Below are positions 34,268-45,206 of a stretch of 64,000 nucleotides of DNA, in pieces. Location: assembly GCA_025766275.1 (NCBI GenBank), contig JAFKAC010000033.1:310001-374000 (forward strand). The letters run 5' to 3'. This DNA comes from Lactarius indigo. Lineage: Eukaryota; Basidiomycota; Agaricomycetes; Russulales; Russulaceae. Below the pieces are notes generated by a model, which worked only from the letters and a program-made list of their open reading frames with translations, ran no database searches and was not told the origin of the DNA. The first letter of the stretch is position 1; each line of letters begins with the position of its first letter. The translations under genes and the position numbers were made by a program.

Positions 34268-36427
34268 ATGTCGACTATTCTGGATGATCTTGACGAGCCT
34301 CTTTTAGACTTTGATGAGATGGACGAGGAGGACTTGTCGGCGACTCAGTCTCGCCCCCCGAGCGCGATGTTTTCTGCGACCGCAAGTACCCAGTCGTCCG
34401 CTGCGACACCTGTCTCTCTTTTCTCTCAGATTTCTCAACCTTCCGGCCTCCCCATCAACATCATCGCCCGCCTGACTCACGACGAACTCACGCACAACCC
34501 GGAGTTCATGAAATACGTCAATATGGTTGGCCACCTTCAAGAACTTCTCAGCCTGCGACAAAGTACTTTGTCGGCGAATCGTGAGTCGCGTTTTGTCTTT
34601 TTTTATATATTTTTTTACTCATCCTTTCCTCATCCTTCTCTAGCTACAGTCGCCAGCTCATTCGCTTCGTCCCTGCGCCCGATGGCGACAAGCTGTAAGT
34701 GCCTTTTTTTTTTATCGTCGTAATCGTACAATTAATCTTTTTTTTTTACATCGTCAGCTCCAGCCGTTAGCTTGGCCGCTTCGTCTTTGCGTCCGAGCGA
34801 GTCAGCCTCGCAAGTTGCCTCTGGCGCTCCACTGCCATGGCTCCCTTTACCTTCCCCTCGTCCGTCAACCCGCCCGGATTGCTATCCGCACTCCGTCATC
34901 TGGACGTGGGACGATTGCAAGAACGATCCCGGTGTCGGCGTTTCTGTTGGCAATACGTCCCGACCCCCCATGCAACGCGCGGTTCGACACGAGGACGGGA
35001 GGATGCTCTCAGACGGGGAGTGGAAAACGATCCGCCAAACCGCGCTGACCGTTGTTCGCACCCACCTGGAGCCACTGAGGCACGATCCCCGCGCCGTTGC
35101 CGACAAGATGCGCAAGAAAGGGTTCCTCAAGCACAACTTTTCCGGCGAGTGGGCTCAAGCCGTTGAAGCACTCGAACGTTTGGCTCCCCTCCTCTCACTG
35201 TGCAGCGCCAACTGGAAGGCCGATATAGTCCTCGGGTCGGTGATGGATCGCCCTTCGAACCGCTCACATTCTGTACCTCCCCGTCCATCGACTCCTAGCA
35301 TCGCGGAATCTTCCTGCATCCCTCCTTCCAGCCGCGTCAGTACTTCTTCCCGCGCCTTACCTTCCCCCTCTCCCACTTCGCGCTCTCCCGCTTCTTCCAG
35401 TGTTGCCCCTTCCCGCCTTTCACAGCTGTCCCCTCGTCGTGCCTCTTTCAAGTCCCCCCATCCTCGTCCCCGTGTAACTTCCGTACGGCCACCCTCAGAG
35501 CCAGAGTCATCAAGCAAGGCTGGCCCCAAGGCTAAGCGTAGGCGCGATCTCAGCCCTCCACGGCGAACTGGGAAACACTCAAAATCCGACGAGGGTACCA
35601 GTGGGACGTCAGTAGGTCCCGATACAGGTGAGCGAGAATATTCGCATTTACAGCCTGACCTACTGACCTAATTACTTTGTAGGTTGCCAACCTCCTTCCC
35701 CTCGCCCGGCTTTTATGTCTCTCGTTCGACCTGGCGCGGCCTCCCAGCCGGTGAGTACTGTTCCTTCTCACAGTCGCCATGCGTCACCCCTTTCCAGACC
35801 TCAACTCCTGAACCTCCCTCCCCCAAATCGTCGCGTTCCAACACAACATCATGTGCCAAGGCCTTGTCGACACGGGCAGCCAAAGCCAAGGACACCCGTT
35901 CCGCGACAACGGATGATGATGTGGCTACTCAGTCGCAACTCAAGTCGCGTTCGGCGAGCCCTGCTGAGGACGACCCCATGCACAAGAGCCCAAGATGGGG
36001 CGCCCAGGATCCGGGTGGAAAGGCGACCTCGTCGTCTGAGGTATGTCTTCCATTGCCGCCGCATATCGCTGATGATTCATTTATTTTAGGGCTCGGCCGA
36101 CGACGACGAGTCCCACTCACACCTCCAAGACCTTCAGCGTGACGAGCTCATGCAGTGGGTCGATGAGCACGAGATCGAGTCGCAAGGGAAGCGGCCTACG
36201 AGAAGAGGTACGTCGCCTCTCCTCCCCTCCTCCCCTTCCTTCCCCTCTTTGCTAATATGTTTTCACAGACCTTATCAAGGCGATTGCGGGAGCGCTGAAG
36301 TCGGAACAGCCCTCTAAAGAGGACATCGAGAGCATCGTCAACGAGGTAAGTCACACATATGTCAATATATATTGTGGCTAATGTTCTCCAGCGCAAATCA
36401 AAGCGCAACGCAAAGGCTGCTGCATAG
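34268..36427 (+). CDS. Transposon passenger protein of unknown function
   Basis: Carried inside the CACTA-like element, divergent from the transposase. Starts MSTILDDLDEPLLDFDEM at 34268 and ends KSKRNAKAAA with the stop at 36425-36427. Several introns are evident: after STLSANR (GT at about 34581), after ATSC (34697), around 35631-35680, 35751, 36042-36090, 36208-36268 and 36344-36390. The central exon carries a globular-looking segment (HSVIWTWDDCKND, RAVRHEDGRMLSDGEWKTI, FSGEWAQAVEALERLAPLL) followed by a Ser/Pro-rich basic region (KAKRRRDLSPPRR), suggesting a nuclear protein. I recall similar unnamed proteins in agaric genomes but no function. An accessory DNA-binding or regulatory role for the element is inference. 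Confidence 0.65.
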
Positions 36428-36529
36428 CGCCCATCTTTTAAATCAAAGCTCTCATATTGTTCGCGGCGGTGGGCCTGTTTGTCACAAAAAAAATATATCT
36501 TTTTTTGCTGTCGGAATTTCTCGCGTGAT

Positions 36530-37320
36530 TAATGTGTGACTTTAAACTGACTCCCAAAGTCAGCTAAAAGTCAGTCTGTAGTCAATAATATTGGTGACTT
36601 TTGTTCGACTTTTGTGTGACTTTTGTGTGACTTTTATGTTGACTGTTAATTGACTTTGAAAGTCAATTAAAAGTCAAACAAAGTCAGTTCTTAGTCAACG
36701 ACTTTTTATTGACTTTTGAATGACTGGAAATTGACTTCCATAGTCAATAAAAAGTCATTGACTTTTTGTTGACTTTTGTGCGACTTTTTTTGTTGACTGC
36801 CAATTGACTTTGAAAAGTCAATTAAAAGTCAAACAAAGTCAGTTCTTAGTCAATGACTTTTTGTTGACTTTTGAATGACTGGAGCTTGACTTCCTTAGTC
36901 AACAAAAAGTCAATGGAAAGTCGCTGTAAGTCAGTGACTTTTCATTGACTTTTTGTTGGCTTTGTAATGACTTGTGCTTGACTTCGGCAGTCAGTTCAAA
37001 GTCGAAAAAATAGGACATCAGTCAACAAAAAGTCAATGAAAAGTCAATGACTTACAGTGACTTTTCAATGACTTTTTGTTGACTTTTTAATGACTTGCAC
37101 TTGACTTCAGCAGTCAATTCAAAGTCGAAAAAATAGGACATCAGTCAACAAAAAGTCAATGAAAAGTCATTGACTACCAAGTGACTATACATTGACCTTA
37201 GACTGACTTTTTTGTGACTTTTTCCTGACTTTTGAAGTCGCTAAAATAGGACATCAGTCAAGTGAAAAGTCATTGACTTTGAGCTGACTTTGTGTGACTT
37301 TGTGTGACTTTTCTTTTTTA
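36530..37320. repeat. Right subterminal repeat region
   Basis: About 0.8 kb made almost entirely of GACTTTTTGTTGACTTTTGAATGACT-like words in both orientations. The phrase AATAGGACATCAGTCAA occurs three times here (about 37009, 37134 and 37246) and once near the left end. The density of TTGACT/AGTCAA sites marks it as a likely transposase-binding array. Confidence 0.85.
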
Positions 37321-37758
37321 CTGAGGCTGATCTGTGAGGACAAGCCTAGGCATGGGTGAGAGGGCTCCTGGTAGTCCTGGTGGAAGTGAAAAAGAGAAGG
37401 CGATTCAGAATAATTATCAGAGATTGTGTTGAACTGGATAGGGCCAGTGCCCATCATTGGTGAATCACTTGCAGCCATACCATGGAGGGCCCAAAAACTC
37501 CAGAATCTGTTGGTAATATGTGTTAGATCAACGGACAAAAAAAAACGGTGCAAATGGGAAGTGTACCTTTCATTCTGCCAGTTGAAGGTGGTTGTTGCTG
37601 AATAATCTGCAAGGCTCCGGTATATGCACAATGCACCAACTGCCATTGCGACAACTTCATGGGGTGTGAGACCAGCATGAAACAATGAATGTATCAATAC
37701 TCATGTTCAGACATTTGGAACATCTGGGAATGTGAAGTATGTCAGTGGATGCGAATCA

Positions 37759-38365
37759 TGTTGATAAGTGGCCCATGCACACTTAGCGGCTCTAAAAGGA
37801 CTTGCAGATATGGACTGCTTTAGATAAGATATATTGGACCTGTAGATTAGATTATATGATCTGTACAATCTCGGACTTCTTAGCTTATCTATGACATCAT
37901 GTACAATGACATCATGTAGAACACTCTGGACTTTTCATTGTACTCTTCCCTTTGTTCTCTTTGCAGCGTTATCTTTATTGTGATGTCATTATGATATCAC
38001 TTACTTCTAGACTCTCCTTGTACTTTCTGACCTTGTTCTCAGAACGTCCACTCCTTTGTCCGTTTGTAGAACAATAACTGTCTTGTAGTACGTGACTAGT
38101 GTTACATCCCTTGTATAGTGTCACTCCCAGAAAGTGTATAAGTAGAGTAGCATGTACGCTCCTGGTCCACATCAGTTCTCACTGTTTGTGTGCCAGGTAA
38201 GCTCCCTTCCCTCAATGTATATTATCAGTTCTCACTGTTTGTGTGCCAGACTCCCTGCTTTACTTGCAAGATCCCCTGTTACACCTCTGCTTCCAGCTAC
38301 CTTCCATATCTCACCACAGTCCTCTTGTCCACTGTGAGTATGGTCTTTATGTATGCTGTTCATCA
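37759..38365 (+). repeat. Copia 5' LTR
   Basis: 607 bp with TG...CA ends; contains a duplicated phrase CAGTTCTCACTGTTTGTGTG (about 38173 and 38226). Essentially identical to the 3' LTR. Confidence 0.96.
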
Positions 38366-38380
38366 GGTTATGGGCCCTGG
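38366..38380 (+). other. Primer binding site complementary to initiator tRNA-Met anticodon arm
   Basis: GGTTATGGGCCCTGG starts right after the 5' LTR. Its reverse complement contains GGGCCCATAACC, the anticodon stem-loop sequence of eukaryotic initiator tRNA-Met. This matches the half-tRNA priming known for Drosophila copia and yeast Ty5, rather than priming from the tRNA 3' end. Confidence 0.75.
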
Positions 38381-39148
38381 TGCCCTAGCCACTCCACTTG
38401 GCTGGTCACTGTCTTCCTAGGAGGACACACCAGGCTAAGGTCTGTCTGGGGCCTTACCAGCCTTGCCCAAGGCAGAGAGCAGTGGGGCGCCACTTGTCTC
38501 TGCTGAGGAACCTCCTGTATCATGTACTGCCCAGTAGTCCTACTTTCACCCCTACTGTTTTCCTAGCCCCTGCGCTATGCGCAAGGAGACTGGGTCTGGT
38601 AGCCCCTTAACTTCAAAATATCCAGGCGTGCATGGCCCACTGGGCTGTGTATTGTGGAGCTTAGCGCCAGCTGTCTCTGGTGCTCCACACTGGGCGCAGG
38701 ATCTCCTCACCATGGGAGTGTAAAACCTGGTTCAGGCTCTGGGGGGTGTTCACCACTATGGTGTTCTGCAACCAGATACCTGCCTTGTAGCGGCAATGGG
38801 AAAGGATTCAGTAAAGCCACTTGTGGCGATGAGGCAACCAACAGGCCGAGGAGGCTGAGGTAGACAGCCTTGGGCTCTGAAAGCAATCCCTTCACCTTCC
38901 CCCTGACGCAAACCATTTGAGCTGTGTCTTGGACACATCCTGGCTGGCAGCTAGCTCATGGTATGGCAAAGGGACTCTCCCAACCTGGGCCTAGCCCTTG
39001 TATCACTGGCATACTATCAGGAGGCAGGATGCGTTAGCGTTCTGGCCTTACAGAATCACAGACAGGAGTGGTACCTCTTCTATCTCTATGTCTTGCAACT
39101 ATGAAGCACTGTTGCTGACTGCTCCTCGGCGACAGATAAATCATCCCA
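38381..39148 (+). other. Copia 5' leader
   Basis: About 0.77 kb between the primer binding site and the polyprotein start, with several ATGs in other frames. A packaging signal is expected here by analogy; nothing specific was recognised. Confidence 0.5.
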
Positions 39149-42100
39149 ATGTCTGGTTCATCTTCTACCCCTGCTGCTGGTGCTGGTGCTCCTCCCAGCC
39201 CCACCGGTGGCTCTGCAGGAGGCTCACTCCCTCCTCCCTCTGGATCCACACCTTCCACACGTGTATCTGCCGCGTATGGCACAACCTTTGGCATGCCCTC
39301 TGGCATCCGCCTTGAACAGTTTGATGGCACTGGTTGGAACGAATGGTCTGGGACCATTGAGGCCATCCTCACGCTGCACGAAGCTGAGGATGTGTTCACT
39401 CTGGATACACCCCCATCTGGTATCACTACAGATGAGTGGGACTCAGTCCAGCGTCGTTCCAAGGTGTACCTCCGCCTTTACCTCAAACCAGATGTCTACT
39501 CGCTTGTGGCAGATAACACTGCCTACCCTACCTTTAAGGACAAGTGGGCCAAGCTCAAGGACGTATATGGAGGTGCTTCGGGCAGCACCACCATCTTTAA
39601 TTTATGGATTCAAATAACACAAGCCCGCCTCGACGACTCCGCACCCATGGCCGCTCAACTGGCCAAGCTCAATGAGCTTAGGGTTGCCCTTTCCAACACG
39701 CAGATGGGTGTCTCTGACGTCCAATACTGCCTCATTCTCCTCCACGCGCTGCCGCCCTCTTATGAGGTGTTGGCCTCAACAATCCTTGCCAGTGGGGCCC
39801 CCTCCACACTCAAGCATGCTGAAATAATCGCGTGCATAGTGTCGGAAGAGGCTCGTCGCTCTGGGCCCTCTGGCTCCTCCCTCAACAAGGTGGCCCCCGT
39901 CAAGTCGACGGGCAAGAAGGGCAAGAAGGACCACTCCGGTCTTACTTGTCACTACTGCAACAAAAAGGGCCATATCAAGCCTGATTGCAGGAAGAGGAAG
40001 AAGGATGAGGCTGACGCAAAGGAGAAGGAGAAGGCAGGCAACAAGGCTGCAAATAGTCACATTCTTGTACCTACCACCGCCTCCATTAAGGAGGTTGAAG
40101 AGCCCGCCATAGACTGGGCTTCTCAATCTATTTCTGTTGCCTTGTATGCTGCCTCGCGTGTACATTGGATGATGGACAGTGGTGCTACACACCGCATTAC
40201 ACCACATCGGTCTGACTTCAAGGACTATACCCCAACTAAAGGCTCTGTACGCCTAGGGGATAAGTCCACAATAGACCAAGTGGGTGTCGGGTCTGTCGTT
40301 TTTACAACGAGCCAGGGTATCTCTATCACCCTAAGCAATGTGCTACACCTACCACAGGTGAAGACGCGCTTCTTGTCGACGCGCGCCCTAGCACAAAAGG
40401 GTGCTGAGATTGCCTTTGATAGTGGCTCTTTTAAAATATCTATCAACCAAAAGTGTGTGGCCAAAGGCTACCTTGAGGACAACCTTTACTGGTTGGACGC
40501 AGCCAGCGTCGGCCTCAACGCCCACACAAAATCAAGTGCTGCCACACTTGATATCTGGCATCAACGCATGGGACACATCTCCTCTGCGGCGCTGAAGGCG
40601 CATGGTCCCTCTGCCACTACTGGCATGGACATAGATAGCTCCACCATGGCCCACATAGTCTGCCGTGGGTGCGAGATGGGTAAATCCACTCGCCAACCCT
40701 TTTCTGCGTCCTCCAACAAGAGGACAACTCGTCAATTTGAGATCGTGCACAGTGACCTCGCCGGTCCTATGCAAACTCAGTCCCTGCAAGGCTCGACCTA
40801 CACAGCCACCTTCATAGACGACCACACTAAGTTCACTGTGGTCCACTTCCTTAAGTTGAAGGATCAGTTTGCTAAGTCGCTGCAGATGTATTTGGCCTGG
40901 GGTGAAACCCAGTCTGGCCATAGACTGCGCGCTCTGCACTCTGACCGTGGTGGCGAGTACATGTCGAGTGTCACGCAGGACATTCTTAAGCAGAAAGGGA
41001 TAGAGCATCACCTCACGATGCCGGGTTCACCACAGTCCAACGGGAAAGCCGAGCGGTTTAACCGCACCATTATGGATAAGGCAATGTCCATGCTCCACAC
41101 AGCTGGCATGTCTAAAGGCTTCTGGGAGCATGCAGTGTGCGCAGCTGTGCACATCTATAACCGCTCTCCAGTCCGTGGGCTTAAGTGGCGCACTCCATAT
41201 GAGCTCTGGCACTCTGGCAAAGTGCCCGATGTCTCACATCTTCGTGTCTTTGGATGCAAGGGGTACATGCACGTACCCGCTGATAAGCGTCGCAAATTGG
41301 ATGCGAAGGCCATTGAGGTCACGCTTATTGGGTTTGAGCCCGAATCTAAGGGCTATAAGCTCTGGGACCGCTCAACCCGCTCCGTTCGAGTGTCCAGGGA
41401 TGTGACTTTCGACGAGAGTAGCTTCCCGTCCCTCCAGGGTGTTGAGACACACCCCACACCTTCACCACCAGTCGTGCCTAGCACAACAGTGACTGCCGTG
41501 CCTCACCCGCCGGCGTTACCACCAATGCGAGCCCCCTCCCCTGCACACTCCAGTAGTAGTGAGGAGGAGGATGTTGAAAAGCTCCTAGACCCCCCACAAG
41601 TCCAACCACGCCCCACCACTCCACCACCTGCTTTGCCAGCTCCGCCCACCACACCTAAGCGTGAGCAAGCCACTCCCACTTCACCCCCGCCGTGTCCTAG
41701 TGCAACACGCATTATGCGCCATGTCCCTCCTCCCTCACCAGAAATGCCTGGGGGATTTGAGGATCGTGCACAGCATAGCCAGCTGTTGCGCGAAATGGAC
41801 AATGCACCAAGACGCACTGCTCATGTCCCTGTGCCTAATCCGCGTTACTTCAATGCGGACAATGCGGCATGGCGCGGCAGGCGTCTGGGGTATGCGGAGT
41901 TATTGGCTGCTGCCTTTGTGGGCCGAGACCCTGCAACCTATGCAGAGGCCATGCGGTCTGCAGCTGCAGATGAGTGGACTAAGGCGTGTCAGTATGAGAT
42001 GGACGCCCTAGCTAAGAATGGGACTTGGGAGTTAGTGGATCTCCCGCCTAATCACAAGGCAGTAAAATCCAAATGGGTCTTCAAGCTCAAAGCGGATGGC

Positions 42101-43471
42101 CGCTACAGAGCTCGCTTGGTGGCTAAGGGATTCACGCAGATCCCTGGTGTAGATTTTGATGAAACCTTCTCTCCCGTCGCACAATTTGAGTCGCTACGTT
42201 TACTTCTGGCGTTGGCCGCGCTGGAGGACTGGCACATCCATCTGATGGATGTTAAGTCTGCTTTTCTCAATGGCGTGCTTGATGAGGAGATTTACATGGA
42301 GCAACCACAAGGTTTCACTGTCACTGGCTCTGAGACGAAGGTGTGTCGCCTAGTTAAGGCGATCTATGGTCTCAAACAGGCCTCCCGCACATGGAACTTA
42401 CAATTCCATGGAGTGCTCACTGCACTCGGCTTTAAGTGGACGTTTGCTGATGCTGGCATATATGTGATGCCTCAACGGGAGGGGTATGATCCACTCTTCG
42501 TTATTGTCTACGTTGACGACATCACTATACTGGGTCCCTCATTGAGTGGTATCAAGCGTCTTAAGTCAGACTTGTCTGAACGCTATGAGATGACAGATCT
42601 CGGGGAGATAGAGTCTTATCTTGGTATGTGCATTGTACGCGACCGCTCCCTCAGACGCATCGAAATAGATCAGTCTGGCTACATCAAGGATGTCCTTGAA
42701 CGCTTTGGCATGTCTGATGCCACACCACACAACACACCCTTGCCCACTGGTGCTGACGAGCACCTGGTTAAATATACGTCGCAGGCAACTGCCTCAGATA
42801 TCTCTCACTACCAATCTCTTATTGGGAGTCTGCTTTACGTGCAGATTGGCACTAGGCCAGATATCTCCTTCGCTGTGTCACGTTTGGCGCAGTACGCAGC
42901 GAACCCTTCACCACAACATCTGCGACTTGCGCAGTATGTCCTGTCCTACTTAGTGGGAACTATGGATATGCGTATTGTCTACGATGGCGCCAATGGCGAT
43001 GGCCTTCATGGCTACACTGATTCCAGTCTGGCTGATCAGACTGATGATCGCCACTCCACCTCTGGTTATGTGTTCCTACTAGCTAACGGTGCAATAAGCT
43101 GGTCTTCGCGCAAGCAAAAGACTGTTGCCCAAAACACAACGGAAGCGGAATACATGGCCATGACTGACGCGGCTAACCAGGCTGCGTGGTATCAGAGCTT
43201 CCTCATGGAACTCGGGTACGAGGTCGACGACCCCATCCCACTTCATGGTGACAATAAGGGTGCCATTGACTTGGCTTTGAACCCTGTCACTGGGAGACGG
43301 TCTAAGCACATTGCCATACGGCATCATGTCATTAGGGAGTACATCGAAAAGGGGACCATCACCCTCATTAGAACTCCTACTGTGGATATGGTTGCGGACG
43401 GCTTTACAAAGTCACTACCACGTGTCCTGCTGCAGAAACACAACGATGACATGGGACTTTTGTGTACTTAG
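39149..43471 (+). CDS. Copia Gag-Pol polyprotein
   Basis: One frame of 1440 residues encodes all functions needed for retrotransposition. A capsid-like N-terminal region is followed by a zinc knuckle CHYCNKKGHIKPDC (about residue 267), aspartic protease WMMDSGATHRI (about 343), the GAG-pre-integrase HxxxH..CxxC region (LDIWHQRMGHIS, CRGCEMGKS), and the integrase core with HSDLAGPM (about 534), HSDRGGEY (about 597) and NGKAERFNRT (about 634). A Pro-rich linker leads to the reverse transcriptase (ARLVAKGFTQ, MDVKSAFLNG, FVIVYVDDITIL near 1120) and RNase H (GYTDSSLADQ, AEYMAM, KHIAIRHH). Gag and Pol are not separated by a stop or frameshift, as in Drosophila copia and Ty5 but unlike Ty1. No damage was found. 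Confidence 0.96.
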   Translation: MSGSSSTPAAGAGAPPSPTGGSAGGSLPPPSGSTPSTRVSAAYGTTFGMPSGIRLEQFDGTGWNEWSGTIEAILTLHEAEDVFTLDTPPSGITTDEWDSVQRRSKVYLRLYLKPDVYSLVADNTAYPTFKDKWAKLKDVYGGASGSTTIFNLWIQITQARLDDSAPMAAQLAKLNELRVALSNTQMGVSDVQYCLILLHALPPSYEVLASTILASGAPSTLKHAEIIACIVSEEARRSGPSGSSLNKVAPVKSTGKKGKKDHSGLTCHYCNKKGHIKPDCRKRKKDEADAKEKEKAGNKAANSHILVPTTASIKEVEEPAIDWASQSISVALYAASRVHWMMDSGATHRITPHRSDFKDYTPTKGSVRLGDKSTIDQVGVGSVVFTTSQGISITLSNVLHLPQVKTRFLSTRALAQKGAEIAFDSGSFKISINQKCVAKGYLEDNLYWLDAASVGLNAHTKSSAATLDIWHQRMGHISSAALKAHGPSATTGMDIDSSTMAHIVCRGCEMGKSTRQPFSASSNKRTTRQFEIVHSDLAGPMQTQSLQGSTYTATFIDDHTKFTVVHFLKLKDQFAKSLQMYLAWGETQSGHRLRALHSDRGGEYMSSVTQDILKQKGIEHHLTMPGSPQSNGKAERFNRTIMDKAMSMLHTAGMSKGFWEHAVCAAVHIYNRSPVRGLKWRTPYELWHSGKVPDVSHLRVFGCKGYMHVPADKRRKLDAKAIEVTLIGFEPESKGYKLWDRSTRSVRVSRDVTFDESSFPSLQGVETHPTPSPPVVPSTTVTAVPHPPALPPMRAPSPAHSSSSEEEDVEKLLDPPQVQPRPTTPPPALPAPPTTPKREQATPTSPPPCPSATRIMRHVPPPSPEMPGGFEDRAQHSQLLREMDNAPRRTAHVPVPNPRYFNADNAAWRGRRLGYAELLAAAFVGRDPATYAEAMRSAAADEWTKACQYEMDALAKNGTWELVDLPPNHKAVKSKWVFKLKADGRYRARLVAKGFTQIPGVDFDETFSPVAQFESLRLLLALAALEDWHIHLMDVKSAFLNGVLDEEIYMEQPQGFTVTGSETKVCRLVKAIYGLKQASRTWNLQFHGVLTALGFKWTFADAGIYVMPQREGYDPLFVIVYVDDITILGPSLSGIKRLKSDLSERYEMTDLGEIESYLGMCIVRDRSLRRIEIDQSGYIKDVLERFGMSDATPHNTPLPTGADEHLVKYTSQATASDISHYQSLIGSLLYVQIGTRPDISFAVSRLAQYAANPSPQHLRLAQYVLSYLVGTMDMRIVYDGANGDGLHGYTDSSLADQTDDRHSTSGYVFLLANGAISWSSRKQKTVAQNTTEAEYMAMTDAANQAAWYQSFLMELGYEVDDPIPLHGDNKGAIDLALNPVTGRRSKHIAIRHHVIREYIEKGTITLIRTPTVDMVADGFTKSLPRVLLQKHNDDMGLLCT

Positions 43472-43490
43472 ATTGTAGATCACGGGGAGA

Positions 43491-44097
43491 TGTTGATAAG
43501 TGGCCCGCGCGCACTTAGCGGCTCTAAAAGGACTTGCAGATATGGACTGCTTTAGATAAGATATATTGGACCTGTAGATTAGATTATATGATCTGTACAA
43601 TCTCGGACTTCTTAGCTTATCTATGACATCATGTACAATGACATCATGTAGAACACTCTGGACTTTTCATTGTACTCTTCCCTTTGTTCTCTTTGCAGCG
43701 TTATCTTTATTGTGATGTCATTATGATATCACTTACTTCTAGACTCTCCTTGTACTTTCTGACCTTGTTCTCAGAACGTCCACTCCTTTGTCCGTTTGTA
43801 GAACAATAACTGTCTTGTAGTACGTGACTAGTGTTACATCCCTTGTATAGTGTCACTCCCAGAAAGTGTATAAGTAGAGTAGCATGTACGCTCCTGGTCC
43901 ACATCAGTTCTCACTGTTTGTGTGCCAGGTAAGCTCCCTTCCCTCAATGTATATTATCAGTTCTCACTGTTTGTGTGCCAGACTCCCTGCTTTACTTGCA
44001 AGATCCCCTGTTACACCTCTGCTTCCAGCTACCTTCCATATCTCACCACAGTCCTCTTGTCCACTGTGAGTATGGTCTTTATGTATGCTGTTCATCA
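43491..44097 (+). repeat. Copia 3' LTR
   Basis: 607 bp; preceded by a purine-rich tract CACGGGGAGA. Carries GCGCGC near its start where the 5' LTR has ATGCAC. Confidence 0.96.
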
Positions 44098-45206
44098 AAT
44101 CATAGATCAAAATTCTTACGGACCAGACTGAAATGACCTAATTGCACAGGAAAGGGGCAGTTAAGATTCCAACGTTCAGTGGGTGAACAGCGGAAATACC
44201 ATACCATTTGAGTTAAGGATAACAAATACCTGATGACTCATCATTTAAGTAAAGTTCTGGCCATGTGAGACTGGTAGAACAGGTACATACGGTTTTGGGG
44301 ACCTCTGCAGCCACAACGATAATGAGCCATGACAGCCCCTGCCGGTGTCCGGTGCACAATACTACTTCAAATACCAATAAGGATAGAGTGCAGATGACAA
44401 CATACCTGGTAATGGAGGAAATGCCAGAGACCATGCATACTGTCTCGGTGGTGTCGCAAACCTAAGAACATTAGAATAATTAAAACCAGGTCTTGCCCAA
44501 GTGTAATGATGACTGTCGTTGTCTGATCAGTCCTAGTAATATGGCAGGTTTCTTGGTCTGTGCTCCAGGTAGCCTCAGACTACAAAAAAGTGACTTAGTA
44601 AAAGCGCGTCTCTAGCCAGTTAAAATACAGTACCCATATTATGTCTGTGATCCTTGGGTATTAGCTTCTGTTAGGCAGGAGTTGCGAGAACGAAAACGTA
44701 CTGCGAATATAGAACGTGATATTGGCAAGCCAAGTGGCAAATGCAATTGTACAAACAATCCGATTCTTCTCCCAGATGGCGATGCTGTGCCAGTGGAAAT
44801 TTCAGTCTGAATCAATGAAGATGGGACAAGTACACTCACACATGCAATAAGATGAGTGCTGATGCAAACACAAGGGACAAATACATGAAGAACTGAAAAA
44901 GTAAGTTAAATCGAGAGGAGTAGAGTGCGACCAGTAGACTCACGAAGCAGAGAACCAACCACACCTGTAAAAAAGAAAAGGGGGGGGTTACCACATCAGC
45001 CAACCAATGAAACAGGCACATCACATACCCTACAGTTTATGGGGGTTGTGGCACCAAAACTGACGAAGGCCATGATAATGGCAAACAAGGCCGAAATATG
45101 ACAGCCGGAATATAGCTGTGGTCAAGCATGCTGTCAGTCAGCTGCTGACTAGTAAGATGTTGTGGTAGGACTTACCCAAATAGACCATCGATAGGCCCGC
45201 TGTAAC

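Larger units (their letters stand above)
27164..37326. mobile_element. CACTA-like (CMC/Tnp2-type) DNA transposon, about 10.2 kb
   Basis: The ends are inverted repeats: CCTCAGTAAAAA at 27164 and TTTTTACTGAGG ending at 37326. They are flanked by a 5-bp direct repeat CTGAT (27159-27163 and 37327-37331), read as the target-site duplication. Inside, left to right: a subterminal GTCAA-rich array, G-rich minisatellite, 105-bp satellite, second minisatellite, transposase (-), shared promoter, passenger gene (+) and a large subterminal array. The transposase is of the Tnp2 superfamily, but the termini do not begin CACTA and the duplication is 5 bp rather than the usual 3, so the subfamily is unsettled. 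It interrupts the last coding exon of the membrane-protein gene. Confidence 0.85.
37759..44097 (+). mobile_element. Complete Ty1/Copia LTR retrotransposon
   Basis: Two 607-bp LTRs (37759-38365 and 43491-44097) begin TGTTGATAAG and end GTTCATCA. They differ at only three bases, all within the first 22 positions. The flanking 5-bp duplication AATCA (37754-37758 and 44098-44102) is exact. The single polyprotein frame is open throughout, so the element is young and potentially mobile. It sits, in antisense orientation, in an intron of the membrane-protein gene. Confidence 0.97.

Noticed and set aside
34122..34307. Short Phe/Ser/Pro-rich frames just upstream of the passenger gene
   Set aside because: They are translations of the pyrimidine-rich promoter tract.
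27164..37326. TET/JBP dioxygenase cargo, as known for some basidiomycete DNA transposons
   Set aside because: No Fe(II)/2-oxoglutarate HxD...H motif pattern was found in the passenger gene.
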